Source: Candidatus Poseidoniaceae archaeon (lineage in GTDB: Archaea; Thermoplasmatota; Poseidoniia; Poseidoniales; Poseidoniaceae). From it: 64,000 nt of DNA. This document shows, in pieces, positions 9,032 through 17,068 of this stretch. The translations under genes and the position numbers were made by a program. The stretch covers positions 95,006-159,005 of the forward strand of contig CASIAP010000011.1 in the NCBI GenBank assembly GCA_949372645.1, given 5' to 3'. Numbering within the stretch: the first letter of the stretch is position 1; every line of letters starts with the position of its first letter. Below the pieces are notes generated by a model. It did not search any database. It had not been told where the DNA came from and saw nothing but the letters and a program-made list of their open reading frames with translations.

Positions 9032-10117
9032 TTAACGGTGAGCGTTGAGATGAACCATACCAACTTCAAGTCGGTCATGGGTTGGGTGGACTTCGATGAG
9101 GTGGACTGGAACATTGACCACATCCGCTAATTCTTCAGCTAACGAAAGTGGCAATTCAATGCGCTGATATTCAGCATTATACCGAATCCATCCTTCTGCA
9201 ACTCCGAGTTCTTCCATCAATTCAGCGACGTCTTCAGATGCATCCTCGAGTTGAGTAGGTATGGAGCCAAACAGAATCGTATCGTCGTCACTTAATATTT
9301 CATAAGGTCGTAAATTCGCTTGACCCCTTCGTCGGAAACGAGCTCGGAGTTGTCCTGCATCCTTGTAGTGCGATGAACAGAACTTCAGATGGAAATTCAT
9401 GTCTTGGGCTGCATCTTTCAATCGCAGAGCCAATTCAGCAGAACCTTCAGCTGCTGCGGTAATACCACCGCTCAGATTAAATCCACGGACATCCATATTT
9501 TCTTGATTTCCAACCGTAATTTCGAGTTCATTGAGATTAAGGAATTCTACTGGAGAATCATGTAAAGTATCGAGCAAGGCGAACAGTTGTTCCTCTTTGT
9601 CCGGTTCACACGGTAACTCAATTCCTACGTGGATGCCTGCATCAGCACAGGCTTGTATCACTGGAAGATATTTCGTCAAGGTCCCATCCAAAAGGTGGAA
9701 ACGAATCTCGTCTAATCCTGCTGCTCCAAAATCGGCTGCACGGTCGACTTGGAAAGGTATGGAAGTGTAGAGGTGGATGTGATGCTCTTTTCCAAAAGCG
9801 GCTTTCAGTTGGTGAACGGCTTCCAGTGATTTTTCCATGTCAAGCATTGGGTCTCCACCGGTAATCCCAGTACCTGTAGCACGCATAGCATGGCCTTCTT
9901 CAATCACATCAGCCCAAGAAGAGCATCGGCGTTCGTTGGCAAACATGTCGGGTGATTCTCGTCGATTGTCCGAGAGAGGGCAATAATCACAGCCCCAATG
10001 GCATTTACCTGTGACAAATAAAACCAGTTTACTACCTCGTTGACACTGAATGCATCCTTCAGCCTCACCGTCTTCTGCAGGGAGGATTTCGGTCGCCATT
10101 GGCAAAGACACAGTCAT
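9032..10117 (-). CDS. Radical SAM protein, pyruvate formate-lyase activase-like (COG2108 type)
   Basis: Radical SAM enzyme of about 361 residues. An early Cys pair (GCIQCQRG) is followed by the cluster motif CHWGCDYC (C-x3-C-x2-C) and the SAM-contacting stretch GTGITGGDPML. The pattern VTGKCHWGCDYCPLSDNRR with NERR downstream resembles the archaeal family related to pyruvate formate-lyase activating enzyme (COG2108), whose substrate is unknown. ATG 10117 is preferred over an upstream start at 10207, because the longer form would overlap pdxT. It lies 56 bases after pdxT on the same strand. Confidence 0.75.
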   Translation of the reverse strand: MTVSLPMATEILPAEDGEAEGCIQCQRGSKLVLFVTGKCHWGCDYCPLSDNRRESPDMFANERRCSSWADVIEEGHAMRATGTGITGGDPMLDMEKSLEAVHQLKAAFGKEHHIHLYTSIPFQVDRAADFGAAGLDEIRFHLLDGTLTKYLPVIQACADAGIHVGIELPCEPDKEEQLFALLDTLHDSPVEFLNLNELEITVGNQENMDVRGFNLSGGITAAAEGSAELALRLKDAAQDMNFHLKFCSSHYKDAGQLRARFRRRGQANLRPYEILSDDDTILFGSIPTQLEDASEDVAELMEELGVAEGWIRYNAEYQRIELPLSLAEELADVVNVPVHLIEVHPTHDRLEVGMVHLNAHR

Positions 10118-10173
10118 TGAACTCAAACACTCCTGTCGCCTTTGGGGTTTCAACCTCTCGTATGGTCCCATCC

Positions 10174-10860
10174 TTATTGGGATGCATTTGCCTGATGAAT
10201 GAGCCACCGATGAAAACGGTAATCGCCGGTGAGTTCAGGGTGAAAAGTCAATGCCAATCGCGACCCGTCAAGAACACCTACAATCTCTTCCCCTAAAGTG
10301 GCCACGGGTACGCATTCGATACTTGTTTGATCAAACCGAGGAGCCCGAATAAAGACGCCGTGGAATGTGGAGTTGGTATTGAGTGAAGCAGTATCACCGA
10401 CTGGAAGCGGTTGATGGTTGAATTGGTCACGTTTGGCAACCTTTGCTGAAATGCGACCTCCAGACGGAGTCTCAAGAGAAACTTCAACTTCTGCTTCAAA
10501 AGATTCTCGTTGCCGGCCCCAAGCATTACGCGAAATACCAGCACGAAGAAATGGAGATTGTGCTTCACCAGGATTGGCCAGAAGAATTGCTCCGGCACAG
10601 GTTCCAAGTACGGGACGTTGAGGGAATTGCTTCATCCATGAAAATAAAGCAGTGAGAAGAGATTCACTTTGACTGGCTTTGCGCATTGCGGTTGATTCTC
10701 CACCTGGTAGAACAAGACAATCGAGATGCTCCCCCACTTCGAGTGCACTTCTTAACTCAATTATTTCGAGATCGAGATGAAGTTGTATCGATGCTGCACG
10801 CAGTGCCTCGGCATGCTCATGCCGGGCACCTTGTAGCATTGCAAGTCCGACACGCACCAT
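10174..10860 (-). CDS. pdxT: Pyridoxal 5'-phosphate synthase glutaminase subunit PdxT
   Basis: Class I glutamine amidotransferase that hydrolyses glutamine and passes ammonia to PdxS for vitamin B6 synthesis. Seen: MVRVGLAMLQGARHEH start, LVLPGGEST, nucleophile context LGTCAGAILL, a NAWGRQRESFE block, and a C-terminal TFHPELTGD holding the catalytic His-Glu. Length of 228 residues is near the usual 190-220. The frame is open for a further 80 codons upstream, but that stretch looks non-coding and the family begins at this Met. No pdxS lies within the window. Confidence 0.9.
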   Translation of the reverse strand: MVRVGLAMLQGARHEHAEALRAASIQLHLDLEIIELRSALEVGEHLDCLVLPGGESTAMRKASQSESLLTALFSWMKQFPQRPVLGTCAGAILLANPGEAQSPFLRAGISRNAWGRQRESFEAEVEVSLETPSGGRISAKVAKRDQFNHQPLPVGDTASLNTNSTFHGVFIRAPRFDQTSIECVPVATLGEEIVGVLDGSRLALTFHPELTGDYRFHRWLIHQANASQ

Positions 10861-10974
10861 GGATGACGGTAGGAGCACTTCCCTAAGAGTTCGACGATAA
10901 AGAGGTAGGAACGTTCGGATGGAACGAGGAATTCTATCCATGGAGTTGAAGAACCTCCATGTGTTGCCACAACC

Positions 10975-12159
10975 ATGGACATCAGTCAAGACTGTTTCCT
11001 CGTCCCAGGTCCTGTTCGAATGGGTCAAAACTGTCTCAATGCACTGTCGAATCCAGTGATAACCGCACGTGGTCCTGAGTTTCGGGATGTCATGGCCCAA
11101 CTCAACTCAGGGCTACGAAATGCCTTCAATTTAGCACCCTCTGAACCAGTTCGTGGAGTTCAATCTTGGTCTGGGGATGATGATTACAAAGTCGTCGTTG
11201 TGTCCGGAAGTGGAACTGCAGCCATGGAAATGGTCATCGCCAATCGATTTCGTTCCAATGATTTAGTGCTGGTCCCAACCAATGGCAAATTTGGGGAAAG
11301 GGTTGCAGAAATGTGTCAACGTTTTTGCAATGTTAAACATCTCAAGTATGAATGGGGACGTGCTTTTGACTTGTATGAACTTGAACAACAACTTGAACGA
11401 GGTTGCTATGAGGCTGTTTTGATTTGTCACAATGAAACCAGTACGGGAATCACCCAAGATGCTACTGCCATTGCAGAAATGTGTGTTCGGCACAATACTT
11501 CGTTTATTCTCGATGGAATTACATCGGTTGGGGGTATGCCTGTGCACCCGACTGAATGGAATGCTGAAGCAGTGGTTGTTGGAGCGCAGAAGTGCACTGC
11601 TGGGCCATCGGGTATTGCTGCAATCGCAATAAATTCAAACTTCATTGAGCGTGTCCATGCGATTCGAGACCAAGGAGATTCAAATCCAAATTACTACCTT
11701 GATTTGGTATCTGCTCTGAAAAAAGGTGGAGATGACCAAACACCCTGGACTCCAGCAATTAATCTGGCCATGGGGTGGGCTGCTGCTCTGGACGTACTCA
11801 AGAATGAGTCAAACAAGGTTCGTTGGGACCGATGTGAAACAATGGCGAATGGAGTTCGAAACCTCTTCTTAGATCTTGGCTTTGAATTACTTGCAGACGC
11901 AGAACAGCGTAGCAGTACAGTTACTTCAATACTTTACCCTGAAGGCATCGATGATACATGGAGAGCTCGTCTCAAAGAAGACTTCAACACACAAGTGATT
12001 GGAGCACAAGACCATCTCAAGGGAAAAATGTTCCGAGTCGGTTCAATGGGAGAAACACCAATCAGCGAAATAGTCGAAGGCTGTAAGCGCATGATTGAGT
12101 GCTTCACTCAATTTGGAATGGTACTTCCCAAAGTTGATGTTGAATCGTATTTTGAATGA
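10975..12159 (+). CDS. Class V aminotransferase (serine/alanine-glyoxylate type)
   Basis: PLP-dependent aminotransferase of fold type I, 394 residues. The N-terminal FLVPGPVRM and ITARGPEFRDV, the GSGTAAMEM cofactor loop, HNETSTGI, the aspartate in FILDGITSVGG and the PLP lysine in GAQKCTAGPSG all match the serine-pyruvate / alanine-glyoxylate group. Possible roles are serine or glycine metabolism, or phosphoserine-like transamination; the amino donor cannot be read from sequence. No ribosome-binding site is visible before the ATG, so it may be leaderless. It is divergent from pdxT and followed 9 bases later by nadM. Confidence 0.83.
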   Translation: MDISQDCFLVPGPVRMGQNCLNALSNPVITARGPEFRDVMAQLNSGLRNAFNLAPSEPVRGVQSWSGDDDYKVVVVSGSGTAAMEMVIANRFRSNDLVLVPTNGKFGERVAEMCQRFCNVKHLKYEWGRAFDLYELEQQLERGCYEAVLICHNETSTGITQDATAIAEMCVRHNTSFILDGITSVGGMPVHPTEWNAEAVVVGAQKCTAGPSGIAAIAINSNFIERVHAIRDQGDSNPNYYLDLVSALKKGGDDQTPWTPAINLAMGWAAALDVLKNESNKVRWDRCETMANGVRNLFLDLGFELLADAEQRSSTVTSILYPEGIDDTWRARLKEDFNTQVIGAQDHLKGKMFRVGSMGETPISEIVEGCKRMIECFTQFGMVLPKVDVESYFE

Positions 12160-12168
12160 GGCTAGATT

Positions 12169-12720
12169 ATGGCGAAGTACATAGTTTTAGGGCGTTTCCA
12201 ACCCTTTCACATGGGCCATGAATATTTGGTAAGGTCTGCATTGGAACATGTTGAAGACGGCGACCAACTTGTCATTGCAATCGGTTCGAAACAGGCGGGA
12301 TGGGAGCCGGATAACCCATGGACTGCGGAAGAACGACAAGACATGATTCAAGTCTGGGCAACGCAGGCTGATGCCGAGATTGAGATTGTAGCAATTGAAG
12401 ACATCAACGACCCACCAAATTGGGTAACACATGCTGAAAAAATTCACGGTAATGGAATTCTGATTACCACAGACCAAACAACAGCAGAACTCTATCGTGA
12501 GGCAGGGTTTGAAGTGCGTATTCCTGAAATGAATCAGCGTGAACAATTTGAAGGATGGCGTGTCCGTCAGACGGCAAAGATGCTCTCAACTGTGTATGAT
12601 GATGAAGCAGTGCGAGAAGTGCTCAAGGAAAGCATTCCGTCACCAGTGATTGAATGGTTAATTGACAAAGATGGTTTATTCCGACTTTCGACTTTTGAAA
12701 CTGGAGTCCATGCAGGGTAA
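12169..12720 (+). CDS. nadM: Nicotinamide-nucleotide adenylyltransferase, archaeal type
   Basis: Cytoplasmic nucleotidyltransferase making NAD from NMN and ATP. The N-terminal GRFQPFHMGH carries the HxGH-type ATP-binding motif; VIAIGSKQAG follows, then the PWTAEERQDMI segment typical of archaeal NadM. Length of 183 residues fits the family (about 170-185). It has a GAGG-like site before the ATG and lies directly behind the class V aminotransferase gene, likely in one transcript. Confidence 0.92.
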   Translation: MAKYIVLGRFQPFHMGHEYLVRSALEHVEDGDQLVIAIGSKQAGWEPDNPWTAEERQDMIQVWATQADAEIEIVAIEDINDPPNWVTHAEKIHGNGILITTDQTTAELYREAGFEVRIPEMNQREQFEGWRVRQTAKMLSTVYDDEAVREVLKESIPSPVIEWLIDKDGLFRLSTFETGVHAG

Positions 12721-12795
12721 TTATATTCGCTCATATAAGTCTCAAATAAACTGATTGAATCTAAATGGATTAAAAAAATTTACTGAATGATGTTC

Positions 12796-12803
12796 AAGGT
12801 GAT
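12796..12803 (+). promoter_or_regulatory. Strong ribosome-binding site for FkbM gene
   Basis: AAGGTGAT lies 6 bases before the ATG at 12810, a near-perfect match to the 3' end of archaeal 16S rRNA. It supports this start in an otherwise AT-rich spacer. Confidence 0.6.
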
Positions 12804-12809
12804 GTAATT

Positions 12810-13499
12810 ATGGGGGATAATATATATCAATTTGAGTATGCTGGAGTCACATTAAAATTCAATTACATCAAAAAAGATCACATCTCTATGAGTTGGAAAA
12901 AGGGGGAGTTTTATGAACAAAAATTGCTCGAAAAAATTAAATCTCTGGGGCTAAATGGTGTCTATGTTGATGTAGGGGGTCATCATGGTAATCACAGCAT
13001 CTATTTTGATAAGTTTTGTAATTCGGAAAAAGTAGTATGCATTGAAGGTAATCCATTTAATTTTGAGTACCTCAAGAAAAACACTATTTTAAACGATTGT
13101 AAAAATATATTGCATAGTGAGATAGTTAGTGAGAAACAAGGGGATGTGCTCACAATGGTATATGACCTACAGAATACTGGCAGCAGCATGGTAGTTACTG
13201 AACAGAATAAATCTAATTCAGGAAAGGACATGAAAAGTGTGACAAACACAACCAATACTTTGGACAATATACTCGGAAATGAGGACAACATTAGTCTTAT
13301 CAAAATAGACATAGAGAATTACGAATACAATGCTTTGTCAGGTGCACAATATATTATTGATAAACACCATCCTGTGATTGTAATAGAATTACATCCTGAT
13401 AATATTTATTATGATGAAATTCGAAGTTTTTTCGATAAGAATAATTATACTACAGATAACGTAAGCTATGCATTCAGTCCAACCTTCATATACATGTAA
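12810..13499 (+). CDS. FkbM-family methyltransferase
   Basis: SAM-dependent methyltransferase of 229 residues. VYVDVGGHHGNHSIYF is the glycine-rich SAM loop, VVCIEGNPFNFEYL the acidic strand end, and LIKIDIENYEYNALSGA the FkbM hallmark. Such enzymes commonly O-methylate sugars or polyketides; the substrate is unknown here. Base composition is visibly AT-richer than every neighbour, with Lys, Asn and Ile heavy coding (for example NNYTTDN), and it stands alone between nadM and the grpE group. This suggests recent acquisition, perhaps from a cell-surface glycan island. Confidence 0.82.
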   Translation: MGDNIYQFEYAGVTLKFNYIKKDHISMSWKKGEFYEQKLLEKIKSLGLNGVYVDVGGHHGNHSIYFDKFCNSEKVVCIEGNPFNFEYLKKNTILNDCKNILHSEIVSEKQGDVLTMVYDLQNTGSSMVVTEQNKSNSGKDMKSVTNTTNTLDNILGNEDNISLIKIDIENYEYNALSGAQYIIDKHHPVIVIELHPDNIYYDEIRSFFDKNNYTTDNVSYAFSPTFIYM

Positions 13500-13540
13500 G
13501 ATTTGATATTAGTTCTAAAATGTAAAATATTTCTATCGAC

Positions 13541-13744
13541 TTACTTTTTTCTCTCCAATTTTTGTACAGCTTTGGCTTTGATTCCACTTGTCACGGCCGA
13601 AAATTTATCCTTAGCGGCTTTTTTAACTGGCTTGGTGACTTCATCAAGAACATGACGCTTAGCAGATTGTGCAGCTGACTTTGTTACCTTCTTAGCTGCT
13701 TTACCTGCAGCACCGGCTGCCTTACCTGCAAGTTTCTTGACCAT
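13541..13744 (-). CDS. Small Lys/Ala-rich histone H1-like basic protein
   Basis: A 67-residue strongly basic protein with Ala-Gly-Lys-Ala and Lys-Lys-Val repeats (GKAAGAAGKAAKKVTKSAAQ), resembling histone H1 C-terminal tails and bacterial Hc1/AlgP-like proteins. Nucleic-acid binding is inferred from composition alone. ATG 13744 is chosen because the longer form (13786) would run into the end of grpE. It sits 38 bases downstream of grpE on the same strand. Confidence 0.55.
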   Translation of the reverse strand: MVKKLAGKAAGAAGKAAKKVTKSAAQSAKRHVLDEVTKPVKKAAKDKFSAVTSGIKAKAVQKLERKK

Positions 13745-13782
13745 GAACAACTGAAAGCCTCGCCACACAAGAATCTTGTGGC

Positions 13783-14364
13783 TCATTCATCCGATGCCAC
13801 AACAACACGTGCAGCCAAAAGAATTCGTTGTTTGTACATGTAACCTGCTTCAAGAACATCGACAACACATCCTGCAGCAAAGGTTTCTGAAGCAGGAATT
13901 GTAGTGATTGCCTCCATCTTCGCCGGATCGAACGGTTGATCTTTCGCTTCAATAGGAGTAACTCCATCCGCAGACAGTTCATGCCACATCTTGTTTCTCA
14001 AGAGGCGGAGACCTTGAGCCACCGCCGAAGAATCATCCTTATCGAGATTGTTGAGTGCACGGTCAACATCACCTAATACAGTCAGCATGCGTCGTGCAAG
14101 TCCCATCCCACTGTATTGGACAAGGTCTGCTTTTTCGGCCATAAGTCGCTTTCGTACATTCTGAATTTCAGCATCTTTGTAGGCAATCTCTTTCTCTGCT
14201 TTTTCAGCACGGGCAAGAGCTTCTTCCAACGGGTCGAGGACTTCAACTTCTATGGAATCCGCCAAGTCGATTGTATCGGCTCCTTCTTCGATAATTGGGA
14301 TTGAATCATCGCTTTCGATGATGTTTTCTTCAGGTTCTTCCGAAGGCAATTCGTCACTCATCAT
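13783..14364 (-). CDS. grpE: Nucleotide exchange factor GrpE
   Basis: Co-chaperone that drives ADP release from DnaK. An acidic, disordered N-terminus (about 1-45) precedes a long helix with EALARAEKAEKEIAYKDAEIQ and the NVRKRLMAEK segment, followed by a beta domain ending VLEAGYMYKQRILLAARVVVA, the GrpE signature. The usual FxPxxHEA motif reads FDPAKMEAI. Length of 193 residues is normal. dnaK and dnaJ are not in the window. Two adjacent ATG codons could serve as start. Confidence 0.88.
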   Translation of the reverse strand: MMSDELPSEEPEENIIESDDSIPIIEEGADTIDLADSIEVEVLDPLEEALARAEKAEKEIAYKDAEIQNVRKRLMAEKADLVQYSGMGLARRMLTVLGDVDRALNNLDKDDSSAVAQGLRLLRNKMWHELSADGVTPIEAKDQPFDPAKMEAITTIPASETFAAGCVVDVLEAGYMYKQRILLAARVVVASDE

Positions 14365-14397
14365 GTAAGGCGTTACGGAAGTGGTCTTTGAACCCCT

Positions 14398-15153
14398 CTA
14401 CTCATCGAGAAGGTACTGCCTGAGATTCCACTGGCCATGTCCCCATTGGGCTGCCTTGAGATGTTCTCTTCCCAAGACCCCGACAAGTGTCGAGGAAGTT
14501 TCGCAAAGCGTAATCGTGTAGACGAAGGCACGAGTCGCTCGATCATGCGCCTCATAGGTTGGAACAATTTTCGCATCCTCACTTTCATCAAGGGTTTCAC
14601 CGAGTTCTTTTCGACGATTCATCCAATCCAAACAGACGAGTTCTGCAAATTCCTCCTCAGGAATACCTTTGAGTCGATTTGTGAGTTCATGCCAGGTGGA
14701 TTCAGAATACAAATCTTCACTGTCCGCAATGGTTCGTTCCAATGCAACATCGAGGTAGAGGAAGGCACGGCCTTCCCAAACTTCCCAAGCACCGGGGCTA
14801 GCCCATTGCATGAGATGAAGCAAACCTTGTGGACCGTCGTTTATTGTCCGTAAGACCTCTAAAACCGTGCCCGAACCCTCATGCTCAACTGAATCCATCC
14901 AATCGAGGATTTCTGCTTCACAATCGATATCAAAGGTACGCTTTAATCGTCCATCAAAAGGAGGTCTTTGGTCGCGAAATTGGCCCTTTTCCATTCCTTG
15001 GTAGAGTTCAGTCCAAGAGCGTTCGAGAAGCATATCCAAACTTGGCGTATCGACAAGCAAGAGAACCAATTCTATGCCCATAGTTGAATCCAAAAGGTGG
15101 TGTGGTTTGATGTCATCGGCATCGTGCTGAAGAAATGAAAGCAGTGAATCCAC
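14398..15153 (-). CDS. Hypothetical protein upstream of grpE
   Basis: No family recognised. The soluble, acidic product has 251 residues, is rich in Trp, Leu and Glu, and looks mostly helical. No Cys motif, signal peptide or membrane span is seen. The start is GTG at 15153. It lies 33 bases upstream of grpE on the same strand and is divergent from the DRG GTPase gene. Confidence 0.6.
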   Translation of the reverse strand: MDSLLSFLQHDADDIKPHHLLDSTMGIELVLLLVDTPSLDMLLERSWTELYQGMEKGQFRDQRPPFDGRLKRTFDIDCEAEILDWMDSVEHEGSGTVLEVLRTINDGPQGLLHLMQWASPGAWEVWEGRAFLYLDVALERTIADSEDLYSESTWHELTNRLKGIPEEEFAELVCLDWMNRRKELGETLDESEDAKIVPTYEAHDRATRAFVYTITLCETSSTLVGVLGREHLKAAQWGHGQWNLRQYLLDE

Positions 15154-15213
15154 TGATTCAAGAGAAGAGCATTGAAGAAGAACGGTTGGCCCGAGTCACA
15201 TGGAGGCTTTGTT

Positions 15214-16329
15214 ATGGCGACAATTAAGGAGCAGATCGATTTGATCCGCGTCGAGATTGATAAGACCCAAAAGAACAAGGCCACAAACGCTCACATTGGC
15301 AAACTCAAAGCCAAAATTGCACAATTAAAAATCAAGGAAGAAAGAGCGCATGCTCACTCGAAAGCCAGTGGTGGCGGTAAAGGGTTTGAAGTCAAAAAAT
15401 CAGGTGATGCAACCGTAGCACTGGTTGGTTTCCCTTCGGTAGGAAAGTCCACATTAATCTCAAAAGTAACCGATGCTCACTCAGAGGTAGCAGGTTATGC
15501 CTTTACTACACTCACATGTATTCCGGGTGTCATGGAACACCGAGGTGCGAAAATTCAGATTCTGGATTTACCCGGTCTTATTAAAGGTGCAGCGGAAGGA
15601 AAGGGTCGTGGACGAGAAATTCTCAATGTGATTCGAAGTGCTGATATGGTGTTGTATATCGTTGACCCCTTCCAAGATGCTCACTTCAATGTCTTACATC
15701 GTGAATTACACAATGCAGGTCTTCGACTCAATGAAACCAAACCTCCCGTCTTCATCAAGCGCACAGACCGAGGTGGAATCGACGTTCGCACAACCGTTGA
15801 GCAAACCTTCCTCACCGATGAAGAAATGAGTGAAATCATTCGTTCTTTTGGATACACATCAGCCATTGTGACCTTGCGTAATAACACGACTGCAGAACAA
15901 ATCGTCGACTGTTTAGCCGAGAACCGTATTTATGAAAAAGCAGTTATTGCAATCAATAAAATCGATATTGCAACAGAGGAAGATTTAGTTCGCTCACGAA
16001 AGTCCTTACCGGCTGACTGGCCAGTTATGCGAATCTCAGCATTCAAGGATATTGGTCTGGATGAATTGAAAGATTTCATTTATGACAATCTTGGATTCAT
16101 GCGAGTTTTTCTCAAACCTCAAGGCCAAGATGCAGACATGGAAGAGCCACTTATCGTCAAAGACGATACAACAGTTCAACACATCTGTAACAAGTTGCAC
16201 AGAGATTTCGTTCGCAAGTTCCGGTATGCCCGAGTGAAGGGTCCAAGTGCGAAATTCGACTGGCAGCGTGTCGGTCTCGACCATCTTCTCCAAGATGGCG
16301 ATTTAATCACGATTGTCGTTCGTCGCTGA
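15214..16329 (+). CDS. DRG/Obg-family GTPase with TGS domain
   Basis: Translation-associated GTPase of the DRG (Rbg) family conserved in archaea and eukaryotes. An N-terminal helical arm (about 1-55, KTQKNKATNAHIGKLKAKIA) precedes the G domain: G1 GFPSVGKST, G2 region YAFTTLTCIPG, G3 DLPGLIKGA, G4 NKID and G5 RISAF. The C-terminus is a TGS domain ending HLLQDGDLITIVVRR. About 371 residues, normal for DRG. The ATG at 15214 matches the family N-terminus (MATIKEQI); an upstream frame start at 15172 is rejected. Converges on the sufT-like gene. Confidence 0.93.
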   Translation: MATIKEQIDLIRVEIDKTQKNKATNAHIGKLKAKIAQLKIKEERAHAHSKASGGGKGFEVKKSGDATVALVGFPSVGKSTLISKVTDAHSEVAGYAFTTLTCIPGVMEHRGAKIQILDLPGLIKGAAEGKGRGREILNVIRSADMVLYIVDPFQDAHFNVLHRELHNAGLRLNETKPPVFIKRTDRGGIDVRTTVEQTFLTDEEMSEIIRSFGYTSAIVTLRNNTTAEQIVDCLAENRIYEKAVIAINKIDIATEEDLVRSRKSLPADWPVMRISAFKDIGLDELKDFIYDNLGFMRVFLKPQGQDADMEEPLIVKDDTTVQHICNKLHRDFVRKFRYARVKGPSAKFDWQRVGLDHLLQDGDLITIVVRR

Positions 16330-16330
16330 T

Positions 16331-16648
16331 TCAATCCCAAATACCCATGTCCATACGGGCATCTTCAGTCGCATGGATTTTTGGATCCCATCGAGGTGTC
16401 CAAACAAGATTGATGTGGACACTTTCGAGTCCTTCAGTTTGTAATGCTGCACGGTGAGCTGCTGCCATGATTTCGGGTGCTGCTGGGCAACCAGGTGAAG
16501 TTAATGTCAAATCGATTTCCGCATGAAGTGCGTCGTCCTTTTCTTCGAAGCGAACATCGTAAACAAGTCCTAATTCGACGATGGATAATTCCAATTCAGG
16601 GTCCTCAACTTCATCTAACTGCGTCATAACATCTTGCTTTTCAACCAT
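16331..16648 (-). CDS. sufT: MIP18/DUF59 iron-sulfur assembly protein (SufT-like)
   Basis: Small MIP18-family protein of 105 residues with the core VEDPELELSIVELGLVYDV and the conserved cysteine in TSPGCPAAPEIMAAA. Members assist late delivery of Fe-S clusters. It is the last gene of the suf operon, 9 bases after sufE, with a GAGGT ribosome-binding site before the ATG. The C-terminal tail with TPRWDPKIH is family typical. Confidence 0.85.
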   Translation of the reverse strand: MVEKQDVMTQLDEVEDPELELSIVELGLVYDVRFEEKDDALHAEIDLTLTSPGCPAAPEIMAAAHRAALQTEGLESVHINLVWTPRWDPKIHATEDARMDMGIWD

Positions 16649-16657
16649 AATAAAACC

Positions 16658-17068
16658 TCATTCAAGTCCTCGAATATCTTTCATCACTTTGTCGAACATG
16701 TTTCTAAATCCGTTTGAGCGACTGGGTGAAAGTGTGTTGAGAATCCCCATTTCTTCGACAAAGTCTGGAGAGAGAAGTAAAGCCTGAGCCGGGGCTGTTC
16801 CGTTGATGGCAATGCTCAAGATTCCCATGAGACCTTGAACCAATTTTGCATCAGCACCGGCGAGCAAGAGAACTTTGCCGTCATCTAAGTCCACAAATAC
16901 ATGTGCTTCTGATTGACAGCCCAAAACTCTCGAATCATCATTCCATTGATCGAGCGGATATGGAATCACTTCATCGGCCATATCAAACACCATCTCAAGG
17001 CGCTCCATTTTATCGTCAATTTCCCTAAACTCTTCAATTAATTCAGAGAGTTCTTCAGGATAGGTCAT
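16658..17068 (-). CDS. sufE: SufE sulfur acceptor protein
   Basis: Accepts persulfide sulfur from SufS and passes it to the SufBCD scaffold. The acceptor cysteine lies in VLGCQSEAHVFV at about residue 50, with the preceding YPLDQWNDDSR typical of SufE. 136 residues, as in bacteria. The ATG overlaps the sufS stop (ATGA), with GGAGAGA just upstream. Confidence 0.9.
   Translation of the reverse strand: MTYPEELSELIEEFREIDDKMERLEMVFDMADEVIPYPLDQWNDDSRVLGCQSEAHVFVDLDDGKVLLLAGADAKLVQGLMGILSIAINGTAPAQALLLSPDFVEEMGILNTLSPSRSNGFRNMFDKVMKDIRGLE

Noticed and set aside
10861..11100. 80-codon N-terminal extension of PdxT
   Set aside because: Would overlap the divergent class V aminotransferase, and the family starts at the Met at 10860.
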